From the NCBI RefSeq assembly GCF_036625195.1, contig NZ_JAZKUG010000001.1:744001-808000 (forward strand): a DNA stretch of 64,000 nt, read 5' to 3'. Positions within the stretch are counted from its first letter, which is position 1, and each line of letters begins with the position of its first letter. Under the pieces are notes generated by a model, which saw nothing but the letters and a program-made list of their open reading frames with translations, was not told the DNA's origin and made no database searches. This DNA is from Accumulibacter sp. (GTDB lineage Bacteria > Pseudomonadota > Gammaproteobacteria > Burkholderiales > Rhodocyclaceae). The position numbers and the translations under genes were made by a program. Positions 38,514-46,458 of the stretch are shown piece after piece.

Positions 38514-39175
38514 CAGGCAGAATCGCCGAGTTGGTACCCAAGCCCGCGCACCGTGCGGATGAAGTCCGCACCCAGCTTCTTGCGCAAGTGATGGACATAC
38601 ACTTCGACCGTATTGCTGCCCGTTTCCTCACCCCAGGAATAGAGGCTTTCCTCGAGCTGGGCGCGGGTGCGGATGTGGTTCCTGTGCCGCAGCAGATCGA
38701 GCAGCAGCGTGTACTCGCGCGCCGACAGGCTGACGGCCTCGCCGTCGCGGGTCACCCGCTTGCTCGCCGGGTCGAGCACGACACCCGCGTGCTCGAGCGT
38801 CGGCGTCGCCGTGCCGCCGGCGCGGCGCAGCAGCGCACGCAGGCGCGCCTGCAGTTCCGGCAGATCGAAGGGCTTCGTGAGGTAGTCGTCGGCACCGGCA
38901 TCGAGCCCGGCAATCTTGTCGGCGCTGCTGTCGCGCGCCGTCAGGATGAGGACGGGAAGCGGGTTGCCGCGCTCGCGCAAGTCCTTCAATACGGCCAGGC
39001 CGCCGCGCTTCGGCAGCCCGAGGTCAAGCACGCAGGCCTGGTAGGCGTGGTCGAGCAGCGCCAGTCGCGCTGCCTCGCCATCGCGCACCCAGTCAACCGT
39101 GTACCCGCCCAGCTTCAGGCCGGCGCGGACGCCGTCGCCGAGCAGGGCATCATCTTCGACGAGCAGGACGCGCAA
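38513..39175 (-). CDS. OmpR/QseB-like response regulator
   Basis: A 220-residue two-domain regulator. The receiver has the acidic pair EDD at 7-9, the phosphoacceptor Asp51 in LDLGLP and Lys in LTKPFDLPEL near 102. The C-terminal winged helix (SLSAREYTLLLDLLRHRNHIRTRAQLEESLYSW, NTVEVYVHHLRKKLG) is of the OmpR class. The start codon is TTG and follows the TPR stop immediately (TAATTG), which implies translational coupling. A possible target box lies at the operon's front. Confidence 0.94.
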   Translation of the reverse strand: MRVLLVEDDALLGDGVRAGLKLGGYTVDWVRDGEAARLALLDHAYQACVLDLGLPKRGGLAVLKDLRERGNPLPVLILTARDSSADKIAGLDAGADDYLTKPFDLPELQARLRALLRRAGGTATPTLEHAGVVLDPASKRVTRDGEAVSLSAREYTLLLDLLRHRNHIRTRAQLEESLYSWGEETGSNTVEVYVHHLRKKLGADFIRTVRGLGYQLGDSA

Positions 39176-39832
39176 TTACCTGGTTTCCTTCTTCAGCTTT
39201 GCCAGCAAGGCCTGGACCTCCTGCCGCCTGCCACTGTCGGCGAGTTCGCGCCCGGGACGGGGTGGCGCCTTCAGTGCCTTCTCGAGGTACGGCAGGGCTT
39301 CGGCCGATCGGCCACGATCGGCCAGATATTCGCCGTAAAAGAAGTTCGGGTCAATACCATCGGGGTTGATCGCCAGCGCCTTGCGGAAGTACTCCTCGGC
39401 GCGTTCCTTGTCGCCAAAGCCGACCGGCCAGCCCGGCACCTTGGCGTAGAGCGTCGCCAGGCTGGTGTAGGCCGATCGATTCAGCGCCCTGTCGTTCAGC
39501 TTGAGCGCCTCGTCGAGTCGCTGCCGGGCTTCCTTGGCCAGGGACAGGGCCCCGAGGCCACCCTTGGCACCCGCTTCACTGGAAAGGACGATGCCTTCCC
39601 AGATGAGTGCCTCGGGCATCTTCGGGTTGGCTTCGACGATCCTGCGCGCCTGCTCGGCCAGAGCATGATAGCCCTCGGCCTGCTGCTTGTCGGGCTGGCG
39701 GTACTTGATCTCGGCCCATTGCTCCTGGATCGGCCGGATGAGATCGTCAGCGGTGCTGGCGGTGGCCAGCGAGCTGCCGGCAAGAAAGGCGAGCAGGGTG
39801 ATGAACCTGCCCACGACAAGCGCGGTCTTCAT
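39176..39832 (-). CDS. Exported TPR-repeat protein
   Basis: A 218-residue protein with a signal peptide (MKTALVVGRFITLLAFLAGSSLATAS) and tetratricopeptide-like helical repeats: YHALAEQARRIVEANPKMPEALIWEGIVLS, ALSLAKEARQRLDEALKLNDRALNRSAYTSLATLYAK, and AEEYFRKALAINPDGIDPNFFYGEYLADRGRSAEALPYLEKALKA. It is probably periplasmic and may scaffold or sense. Position between the enzyme genes and the two-component genes suggests an accessory in the same process. Confidence 0.85.
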   Translation of the reverse strand: MKTALVVGRFITLLAFLAGSSLATASTADDLIRPIQEQWAEIKYRQPDKQQAEGYHALAEQARRIVEANPKMPEALIWEGIVLSSEAGAKGGLGALSLAKEARQRLDEALKLNDRALNRSAYTSLATLYAKVPGWPVGFGDKERAEEYFRKALAINPDGIDPNFFYGEYLADRGRSAEALPYLEKALKAPPRPGRELADSGRRQEVQALLAKLKKETR

Positions 39833-39855
39833 GGAGATGTTCCTTTCGATACGAT

Positions 39856-40641
39856 TCAGGATGATGGACTGTGCTGCTTGACGATCGGCAGCTTGCCGGC
39901 CAGGCCGCGGTCGATCAACGATGGAGCGACGCCGTTGAGCCAGGCGAACAAGCGTTCCGGAAAGCCGAAATGGTGCTCGCCGTCGCCACGGCGGAGAGCG
40001 GCGACGATCTGTCGCGCCACCTCTGCCGCCGGGTCGCTGTGGTTCTTCAGCGCCCGGTTCAGTGCGTTGACCGCAGCGCTGTTGAGCGGCGTATCGATCG
40101 CCCGCGGCGCGACGTGGATAACGGCGACGAGCGAATCCGCCAGCTCTCGGCGCAGCGCCTGCGAGAAGCCGCGCAGGCCTGCCTTGGCCGCCGAGTAGGC
40201 GGCGAAACCCGGGAACGGCAGGCTGCCGAAGGTCGACCCGATGTTGACGATCGCCGCCTGCGGCTGTGCCTTGAGCCACGGCAGCAAGGCGTGCGTGAGG
40301 TGGATCGGGCCTTCGAGGTTGGTCGCCAGCACCTCCTCGACGGTGCTCCACTCCTGCGTATCGAGAAGGCCGAAGGCGCCGACGCCGGCATTGTTGATCA
40401 GCACGTTGAGCTCGAAGTCACGCGCTGCCGCAGCCAGCGCCGCGACGCCGGCGGGGCGGCCGAGATCACCGGTGACGCACGCCGAGCCGTTGCCGAGTGC
40501 GGCGCTCAACTCGCGCAGGCGGGCATGGTCACGCCCGGCAAGCAGCAACACGGCACCGGCGGCGGCCAGCTGGCGGGCGAGTTCCTGCCCGAGTCCGCCG
40601 CTGGCACCGGTGAGGAGGATGCGGGCATGGTTCAGCTGCAT
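39856..40641 (-). CDS. Short-chain dehydrogenase/reductase
   Basis: A 261-residue classical SDR. The Rossmann motif is TGASGGLGQELAR at about 11-23; NNAGVGAFG is near 86; the catalytic Ser is in NIGSTFGSLPFPGFAAYSAAKAGL with Tyr-x-x-x-Lys in YSAAK near 151. The C-terminal 60 residues suggest a membrane-near or lipid-substrate subtype. It overlaps the upstream TenA-like gene by 10 bases, the third of four closely coupled enzyme genes. Confidence 0.92.
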   Translation of the reverse strand: MQLNHARILLTGASGGLGQELARQLAAAGAVLLLAGRDHARLRELSAALGNGSACVTGDLGRPAGVAALAAAARDFELNVLINNAGVGAFGLLDTQEWSTVEEVLATNLEGPIHLTHALLPWLKAQPQAAIVNIGSTFGSLPFPGFAAYSAAKAGLRGFSQALRRELADSLVAVIHVAPRAIDTPLNSAAVNALNRALKNHSDPAAEVARQIVAALRRGDGEHHFGFPERLFAWLNGVAPSLIDRGLAGKLPIVKQHSPSS

Positions 40642-41297
40642 GCCTCTTCCTCGACGCAAGGCAGGGCGCGAAAGACGTCGCCATAGAGTTTGTAGAAGAC
40701 CCGCGCGCTGCGCACGACGTCGGCCTGGTCGTCCGGCGTCATCCGCTCGAGCAGGCGGGCCAGGTGCATCGTGTGCTCCTGATCCAGCGTCCCGTGCGAA
40801 CGCAGGTAGGAGAAGGCATTGTCGGGCAGACCGAGTGTCTGCTGGATGCGGTCGGCCGCCTGCAGCGCGAGCGCGACGCTGGTGCCCTCGAGGACGAAGA
40901 CCATGCCGAAGAAGGCCGCCGGGTTGCCGCGATGGAGCAGGTCGTAGGCATAGGCGACCATCAGCTCGGCTGGCAGATCCGGCTGGCTGGCACGCACCGC
41001 GTCGGCATCGCCACCGGCCGCGGCAATGTCGTCGAGAATCCACTCCTCGTGGCCGATTTCCTCGTCGATGTAGGCGGCGACCGGCCGCCGCAGCCACGAC
41101 AACCGCTCCGGCAGCCGACCGCCGAGTGTCATCAGCAGTGGCGTGGTCTGGCGCACGTGGTGATAGGCCTGGCCGAGGAAGGCGAGGTAGGTGCCGAGGC
41201 TGACCCGTCCCTGCAGGCAGTCGGCGATCACCGGCGCGGCCAGCAGGCGTGCGCGCTCGGTGGCCGTGGCGGCGATCAGTCGTTCATGAAAGGACAT
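40632..41297 (-). CDS. TenA/PQQC-fold putative diiron oxidase
   Basis: A 221-residue helical bundle of the TenA/heme-oxygenase-like superfamily. Candidate metal ligands fit the heme-oxygenase-like diiron oxidase (HDO) pattern: Glu79/Glu80 and His83 in DEEIGHEEW, Glu137 in VFVLEGTSVAL, and His168, Asp172 and His175 in SHGTLDQEHTMH. Known relatives (UndA, for example) act on fatty acids, and others on amino acids. Whether it binds one, two or no irons is inference. It overlaps the upstream ligase gene by 14 bases. Confidence 0.8.
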   Translation of the reverse strand: MSFHERLIAATATERARLLAAPVIADCLQGRVSLGTYLAFLGQAYHHVRQTTPLLMTLGGRLPERLSWLRRPVAAYIDEEIGHEEWILDDIAAAGGDADAVRASQPDLPAELMVAYAYDLLHRGNPAAFFGMVFVLEGTSVALALQAADRIQQTLGLPDNAFSYLRSHGTLDQEHTMHLARLLERMTPDDQADVVRSARVFYKLYGDVFRALPCVEEEACS

Positions 41298-42807
41298 CGT
41301 TTGCTTCCCTTTCTGGATGGAAGAGCGCCGCCAGATCGGCAGCGTGATGTTGCAGGATGGCGTTGCGGCGCGGCCGTCCGTTGCCGGTGGCCAGCCCGTT
41401 GTCGACGCTGAAGGGGGCTACCGGCAGCCAGTCGGCGATGCGCGCGTAATCCGGCAATCCGGCGTTGACCCGCGCCACCGCCGCGCCCAGGGCGCCGCGC
41501 TCGGCTCCCGGCGCGGCGACCAGCAGCGCACACAGGCCGGGCATGCCGTCGCCGCAGACGATCGTCTGGGCGATTGCGGGCTCGGCGAGGAGCAGCGACT
41601 CGATCCACTCCGGCGCGACGTTGCGGCCGAAGGAGGTGATCAGCAGGTTCTTGCGACGCCCGTCGAGGTGCAGATGGCCATTGCCGTCGAGCCGGCCGAG
41701 GTCGCCGGTGGCGAACTCCGGCAGCTTCGCCGCCGTCGCCGGCTGCGGCCACTCGTCGCCGACGTAGCCGAGAAAGGCGCGCCCGCCCACCAGCACTTCA
41801 CCGTCGGCGATGCGCACGCGAACATGCGGCAGCGGACGCCCGACACCCTCGGCATCGTCGCCGGGACGGTTGAGGCTGACGACCGAACCGCACTCGGTCA
41901 GTCCGTACCCCTGATAGGCCGGCAGACCGACGGCACGCGCCCGCGCCAGCAGCTCCGGGGCGACACGCGCGCCGCCGACGGCAACATAGCGCAGATCGTT
42001 CGCCGCCGCGGGTTCGCCTGCCGCCCGCTGCGCGCTCCACATCTTGAGCAGTTCGGGCACCAGGATCAGGCTGTTGGCAGCGCTGGCGACGACGGTCCGC
42101 TGCAGCGCGACCGGGTCGAAACCCACCATGCCGCGCCAGCCAAGCGTCTGCAGTCCGGCGACGCGAATCTCGGCGCCGAGCAACAGCGACGCGTGGATGC
42201 CGGCGCTGTTTTCGAGCAGCAGCGACAGCGGCAGGACGGCCAGATGCCGTTCGATCGCCAGGTCGGCGAAGCAGCCGGCAACGGCAACGGCGGTATCGAG
42301 CAGGCCGGCGGCGCTCAGGCAGACGCCGCGGGGAGCGCCGGTACTGCCGGAGGTGAACGAGATCTTGGTGGTTGCCGGCGGCAGCGGCGCTGCCGGCGTC
42401 GCACGCGCCATCCGCAGCAGCCCGTTCGCCTTGCCGACCACGGTGAATCCGAGGTCCAGACTGGCGATCCGCGCCGGCTGGTCGGTCAGCACCGTGTCGG
42501 CACCGGCCTGCGTCAGGGCGTGCGCCAGTTGCGACGGGCTGAAGAAGCCCGGCAACGGCAGATGGACGACGCCGGCACGCAAGGCAGCGAGGTCGGCGAT
42601 CACCCAGGCGGGCCCGTTGTCCGCCAGCACGGCGAGCACCCGCACGCCCGCGAGGCCGCAGGCCAGCGAGTCGATGGCCGATTGCAACGCGGCGGCCCGC
42701 CAGGTCTCGCTGTCGCCACGCAGGACGACCGCATCGCGCGGACGCGCCGACAGCGAATCGAACAGCTGCTCGCCCAGGCCCTGCGCGGTCTGCGGAGCGC
42801 CGCTCAT
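41284..42807 (-). CDS. ANL-superfamily AMP-ligase (acyl-activating)
   Basis: A 507-residue adenylating enzyme. The P-loop ISFTSGSTGAPRGVCLS (A3) is near 150, YQGYGLTECG (A5) near 297, and FATGDLGRLDGNGHLHLDGRRKNLLITSFGRNVAPEWIE (A7-A8) near 370. The usual lysine of motif A10 is not visible: the equivalent segment reads TGNGRPRRNAI, so chemistry or half-reaction may differ. Substrate is probably a fatty or other acyl group. It overlaps the hemolysin-family gene by 4 bases. Confidence 0.9.
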   Translation of the reverse strand: MSGAPQTAQGLGEQLFDSLSARPRDAVVLRGDSETWRAAALQSAIDSLACGLAGVRVLAVLADNGPAWVIADLAALRAGVVHLPLPGFFSPSQLAHALTQAGADTVLTDQPARIASLDLGFTVVGKANGLLRMARATPAAPLPPATTKISFTSGSTGAPRGVCLSAAGLLDTAVAVAGCFADLAIERHLAVLPLSLLLENSAGIHASLLLGAEIRVAGLQTLGWRGMVGFDPVALQRTVVASAANSLILVPELLKMWSAQRAAGEPAAANDLRYVAVGGARVAPELLARARAVGLPAYQGYGLTECGSVVSLNRPGDDAEGVGRPLPHVRVRIADGEVLVGGRAFLGYVGDEWPQPATAAKLPEFATGDLGRLDGNGHLHLDGRRKNLLITSFGRNVAPEWIESLLLAEPAIAQTIVCGDGMPGLCALLVAAPGAERGALGAAVARVNAGLPDYARIADWLPVAPFSVDNGLATGNGRPRRNAILQHHAADLAALFHPEREANDVLS

Positions 42808-43406
42808 GCGCGCCGGCCGACGCGCGCCAGGGCCGTCCGGATACGCCCGGCGACGACGACGGGCTGCTGGCTGTAATAGCTGCCCCAGGCTGCCGCAGCC
42901 TCGCCCAGCCGCTGCGGATCAGCCGGCGCCAGTGCCAGCGCCGGCAGCCCCAGTCGGTTCAGGATGGCGATCAGCTCGCGCGTGGCGGTGAAGGTGAGCC
43001 ACTTGTAGCCCAGCCGATCGAGGTGGGCCGTCAGCGCCAGCACGACCTGTATCGTTCCACCCGGCTTGTCCGCCGCCAAGTTGCCGACCTCGACGATCTC
43101 GTCACGGCGAACCGGCTGCTGCGCCAGGCCGGTCATCGCGTGCTCGATGGGCTGCTCGAGGTAGCATTCGAGAAACAGCTTCTCGCTGGCTGCCGGCCGC
43201 CAGCCGCAGGCGGCGACGATCTGCTGGCGACGCTCGAAGAGCACCAGGTTGGGAGCGAAGGAAGTGACGTCGGCGGCATGGTGGCGCGCGAAGACCTGGC
43301 GAATGAACGACTCGGCCTGCGCGCGGCGGGGCGAGGCAGGATCGGCGTGCGTCACGGTGACCGTGTCGCTCTGGTTGTCGAAGAAGTGGCGGCGTGCTGG
43401 CTGCAT
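42804..43406 (-). CDS. Thermostable-hemolysin-family protein (GNAT-like)
   Basis: A 200-residue protein matching the thermostable hemolysin (delta-VPH) family, with SFIRQVFARHHAADVTSFAPNLVLFE near 30-58, LFLECYLEQPIEHAMT near 75 and EIVEVGNLAADKPGGTIQVVLALTAHLDRLGYKWLTFTATRELIAILNRLGL. From memory, this family groups with acetyltransferase-like folds that also include autoinducer synthases; I cannot confirm this here. Despite the name, real haemolysis is doubtful. First gene of the operon, behind a CTTAA-N6-CTTAA box. Confidence 0.85.
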   Translation of the reverse strand: MQPARRHFFDNQSDTVTVTHADPASPRRAQAESFIRQVFARHHAADVTSFAPNLVLFERRQQIVAACGWRPAASEKLFLECYLEQPIEHAMTGLAQQPVRRDEIVEVGNLAADKPGGTIQVVLALTAHLDRLGYKWLTFTATRELIAILNRLGLPALALAPADPQRLGEAAAAWGSYYSQQPVVVAGRIRTALARVGRRA

Positions 43407-43450
43407 GGCAGGAACCCTCTGAGCAAGTGCGCGCAGCTTGACGAGGCTTC

Positions 43451-43467
43451 CTTAACAAGCTCTTAAA
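43451..43467. promoter_or_regulatory. CTTAA-N6-CTTAA operator (PmrA/QseB-like box)
   Basis: Two direct CTTAA half-sites, at 43451-43455 and 43462-43466, start 11 bases apart, about 45 bases before the first gene of the operon. The spacing and half-site match the YTTAAK-N5-YTTAAK type of box bound by PmrA/QseB regulators. The operon ends with a QseB-like regulator gene, so autoregulation is likely. The sequence is clear; binding is inferred. Confidence 0.6.
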
Positions 43468-43513
43468 CGGCAACGCCGCGGGGCATGCAAGCGAAAGGAA
43501 GGTGGGCAGGCGG

Positions 43514-44137
43514 CTAGGGCAAGACGCCGCAGCGCCTGAGCAACAGCGCCGTCTCGCACAGCGGCAGACCCATGACCCCGGAGTAGCTGCCGGCGAGATG
43601 CTCGACGAACATCCCCGCGCGACCCTGGATGCCGTAGGCGCCGGCCTTGTCCAGCGGCTCGCCGCTGGCAACGTAGCGACAGATTTCGCCATCGTCGAGT
43701 TGACGGAAGCGCACCACGCTGTCCGACAGCGCGAGTTCGATGCGCCCCTGGAAGGCCACCGCGACGGCGGTCAGCACGCGATGACTGCGACCCGAAAGAG
43801 AGCGCAGGATGCGGCAGGCATCGTCGGCATCGGCCGGCTTGCCGATCAGCTCACCGGCCAGTTCCAGAGTCGTGTCGGCGGCGAGAACCGGTTGGGGCAA
43901 CAGCCGTCGCCAGCGAACCAGATCGCAACCGTGCTCCGCCTTGCTGCGCGCCAGGCGCTCGACGCAATGGCGCGCATCCTCCCCGGGCAGCGGCGTCTCG
44001 TCGACCGCCGCATCTTCGCGTGGCGCACTGCGGAAACTGATGGTGTCGAAGGCCACGCCGATCTGCGCCAGCAGCTCGCGCCGGCGCGGGCTGCGCGAGG
44101 CGAGATGGACGCGTTGCTGCAGCGGGCCGGCAGGCAC
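43514..44137 (-). CDS. maf: Maf-family nucleotide pyrophosphatase
   Basis: A 207-residue Maf protein that hydrolyses non-canonical or (d)UTP/dTTP nucleotides. The signature LASRSPRRRELLAQIGVAFDTISF is at the start; VLAADTTLELAGELIGKPADADDA is near 75. The start codon is GTG, directly after the rlmH stop (TGAGTG); no ATG gives a complete N-terminus. The C-terminal YSGVMGLPLCETALLLRR matches. It may be extended by a few N-terminal residues relative to the family. Confidence 0.93.
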   Translation of the reverse strand: MPAGPLQQRVHLASRSPRRRELLAQIGVAFDTISFRSAPREDAAVDETPLPGEDARHCVERLARSKAEHGCDLVRWRRLLPQPVLAADTTLELAGELIGKPADADDACRILRSLSGRSHRVLTAVAVAFQGRIELALSDSVVRFRQLDDGEICRYVASGEPLDKAGAYGIQGRAGMFVEHLAGSYSGVMGLPLCETALLLRRCGVLP

Positions 44138-44608
44138 TCAGTCCTCGCGATGGTAGGGATGGTTGCGGATCACACTGCAGGCGCGGTAGAGCTGCTCGCA
44201 CAGCAGCAGCCGCGCCAGCGCGTGCGGCAGGGTCAGGCGCGAGAGACGAATGAGCTCGTCGGCCTGCTGCTTCAACGCCGCGTCGACGCCGTCGGCACTG
44301 CCGATGACGAAGGCGGTGTCGCCGCCGGCCTGCATCCAGCCGGCAAGGCGCTGCGCCAGCTCGAGCGTGCTCAGATCCGACCCGCGCTCGTCGAGTACCA
44401 CCAGCCGGCGGAAACCCTGCAGCGCCGCCAGCAGGCGCGTCCGCTCGGCGGCCAGGAGCTGCTCGCGGCTCTTCGCGCCACGCACCTCGGCCTTGACCTC
44501 GATCACCGACAGGGGCAGTTCGCGCGGCATGCGCTTGAGGTACTCGGCGCAGCCAGCGCTGACCCAGGCGGGCGACCTGTTGCCGACGGCGACGATGGCC
44601 AGCCTCAT
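44138..44608 (-). CDS. rlmH: 23S rRNA pseudouridine-1915 N3-methyltransferase RlmH
   Basis: A 156-residue SPOUT methyltransferase that modifies 23S rRNA in the 70S ribosome. It starts MRLAIVAVGNRSPAWVSAGCAEYLKRMP and has the knot motifs LVVLDERGSDLSTLELAQRL and FVIGSADGV, with the conserved terminus HALARLLLCEQLYRACSVIRNHPYHRED. The ATG overlaps the rsfS stop by 4 bases. Confidence 0.96.
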   Translation of the reverse strand: MRLAIVAVGNRSPAWVSAGCAEYLKRMPRELPLSVIEVKAEVRGAKSREQLLAAERTRLLAALQGFRRLVVLDERGSDLSTLELAQRLAGWMQAGGDTAFVIGSADGVDAALKQQADELIRLSRLTLPHALARLLLCEQLYRACSVIRNHPYHRED

Positions 44609-44988
44609 GCCTCGCCGAGGCTGGCCTCCGCGAGCTGGCGACCGGCCTGGCGAACGCGCAGCGGACCCTTGCCGCCCCACAGTTCCTCCAGGTTGTAATA
44701 GCTGCGGACCGGCGGCTGCATGACATGGACGATGATGTCGCCGAGATCGACGAGGATCCACTCGCCCGCCTCCTCGCCCTCGCAGGAGAGGACTCCGCCA
44801 CCGGCCTCGCGCACCTTTTCCTGTACGTTGCGTGCCAGCGACCTGACCTGACGGTTCGAATCGCCGCAGGCGATGATCATCCGGTCGAACAGCGCCGTCA
44901 GGCGGCTGGTGTCGATGACCTCGATATCGCGGCCCTTGATGTCGTCGAGGGCAGCGACGACCAGCTTTTCGAGATCGGCAAGTTTCAT
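44605..44988 (-). CDS. rsfS: Ribosome silencing factor RsfS
   Basis: RsfS binds uL14 and blocks subunit joining in starvation. The 127-residue product starts MKLADLEKLVVAALDDIKGRDIEVIDTSRLTALFDRMIIACGDSNRQVRSLARNV and contains GEWILVDLGDIIVHVMQPPVRSYYNLEELWG, the family's hallmark. It lies between nadD and rlmH, its conserved position. Confidence 0.97.
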   Translation of the reverse strand: MKLADLEKLVVAALDDIKGRDIEVIDTSRLTALFDRMIIACGDSNRQVRSLARNVQEKVREAGGGVLSCEGEEAGEWILVDLGDIIVHVMQPPVRSYYNLEELWGGKGPLRVRQAGRQLAEASLGEA

Positions 44989-44995
44989 GGGCAGC

Positions 44996-45673
44996 TCAGC
45001 AGTGGGGATAAAGACGATGGCGCCGAATATAAGCGATAACCGGATCGGGCAGCAAATAGCGGACGCTCTCGCCATTGGCGAGCAGCTGGCGGACACGCGT
45101 CGCCGAGATCGCCAGTTGTGTCATCGCAAAGGTGGCGACCAGCCCCGCCGGCGAAGCGGCAAGCTCGGCCGGGCTGCTGCAGAAGCGGTCGCGGCAGTGC
45201 GCCGCCAGCGCCGGCGGCAACTGCGCCGGGTCGAGCGGATAGCCCGGGCGATGGGCGACCGCGAGGTGCGCCAGGGCAAACAGCGACTGCCAGCGATGCC
45301 AGCCCGGCAGGCCGGCAAATGCATCGGCGCCGAGCAGCAGGACGAGCGGCCGGCGGCGGCCGCAGTGTTCGGGCGAACGCAGTCGTTCCAGCGTCGGCAC
45401 GGTACAGCTCGGCCGCGCGGCCGTCACCTCGCTCTCGTCGACCTCGAAAAACGGGTTGTCGGCAGTCGCCAGGCGGACCATCGCCAGCCGCTGCCCGGCG
45501 GTCACCCGCGGCGCGTCACGCAGCCGCGGCTGACCCGCCGGGAGCCAGCGGATCGTGCTCAGCGCGAGTGCGCCGACGGCCTCCTCGGCCAGGCGCAGGT
45601 GGCCGTAATGAACCGGGTCGAAGGTGCCACCGAAGATCCCCAGCGGGCCATCGCCGCCACCCGCATCAGGCAT
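44996..45673 (-). CDS. nadD: Nicotinate-nucleotide adenylyltransferase
   Basis: NadD converts nicotinate mononucleotide to deamido-NAD. The 225-residue product has LGIFGGTFDPVHYGHLRLAEEA near residue 10 and the ISATRVRQLLANGESVRYLLPDPVIAYI motif near the end. I choose the ATG at 45673: it gives a short lead to the GGTFDPVH motif and overlaps the preceding membrane gene by 8 bases. Upstream ATG codons lie inside that gene. Confidence 0.95.
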   Translation of the reverse strand: MPDAGGGDGPLGIFGGTFDPVHYGHLRLAEEAVGALALSTIRWLPAGQPRLRDAPRVTAGQRLAMVRLATADNPFFEVDESEVTAARPSCTVPTLERLRSPEHCGRRRPLVLLLGADAFAGLPGWHRWQSLFALAHLAVAHRPGYPLDPAQLPPALAAHCRDRFCSSPAELAASPAGLVATFAMTQLAISATRVRQLLANGESVRYLLPDPVIAYIRRHRLYPHC

Positions 45674-46445
45674 CGCTGTCGCCGGTGCTGACGAAGACAT
45701 CGCGATAACTGACGTAGAAGCTGGCAAAGACCGTCGGCGCGACGACGAGGAGGACGAGGACGGTCATGCCGGTGGCCACCAGCGACGCGCCGAGCTGCAG
45801 CAGCGTCCCGACGACGCCGAGCAACAACGCCGGCAGCACCACCGCGACGAGGGCCAGCGCCAGCGAGTAGACGAGAAAGGCGCGCCAGTTGCGGGCACAG
45901 GCGACGAAGCTGAAGAACAGCGCCTTCGCCGGTGGCAGCGAATGCCAGCCGACGAGAACCGGCGCATACCAGTAGGCCATCACCAGCGGGCAGAGGAACA
46001 GCAGCGCGACCTGTGCCGCGAAAAGCATGTCGCCACTCGCCAGCACGTCGTCCGCCGGCTTCGTGCCGAGCAGCATCATCGCCATCAGCGCGCCGCCATC
46101 GGCCACCGCCGAGATCGCCAGGATGCCGACCGTCGCCGCCAGGTACGCGGCGCCGAGAACCAGCAGCGAACGCTGGTTGCTGCGAAAGCCCGAGAACAGC
46201 ATCTGCGGCGTCACCGGCAACGAGCGGTCGATGTTGCGGCAGACGTTCATCAGGCTGACCGAGAAGGCCGGGATGCACAGCGTGGTGAGCACCGTGCCGA
46301 TCACCGGCAACAGGTTGACCATCGCCATCAGCAGCCAGTAGCTGACGACGAGGAAGGTCAGCATCACGTGCCCCCGGCGAAAGATGCGGAAACCATCGGC
46401 GAGCCAGCGCCATCCCTGCGCTGCGGAAAGAGTCAGTGCTTGCAT
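45666..46445 (-). CDS. BPSS1780-family membrane protein (first)
   Basis: A 259-residue integral membrane protein with about six hydrophobic stretches, beginning with LTFLVVSYWLLMAMVNLLPVIGTVLTTLCIPAF near 35-65. It ends in YVSYRDVFVSTGDSDA. The upstream homologue has the same layout (ending YASYRDTFITA), so the two are tandem paralogues. Start at 46445 gives the common N-terminal GWRWLADGFRIFRRG, parallel to FDWFRQGWAIF in the other. Function unknown. Confidence 0.85.
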   Translation of the reverse strand: MQALTLSAAQGWRWLADGFRIFRRGHVMLTFLVVSYWLLMAMVNLLPVIGTVLTTLCIPAFSVSLMNVCRNIDRSLPVTPQMLFSGFRSNQRSLLVLGAAYLAATVGILAISAVADGGALMAMMLLGTKPADDVLASGDMLFAAQVALLFLCPLVMAYWYAPVLVGWHSLPPAKALFFSFVACARNWRAFLVYSLALALVAVVLPALLLGVVGTLLQLGASLVATGMTVLVLLVVAPTVFASFYVSYRDVFVSTGDSDA

Positions 46446-46458
46446 GTTTTCGGGCGGC

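Noticed and set aside
42804..43406. Haemolysin toxin as literal function
   Set aside because: The family name is historical; no signal peptide or pore-forming region is seen and the gene is coupled to metabolic enzymes.
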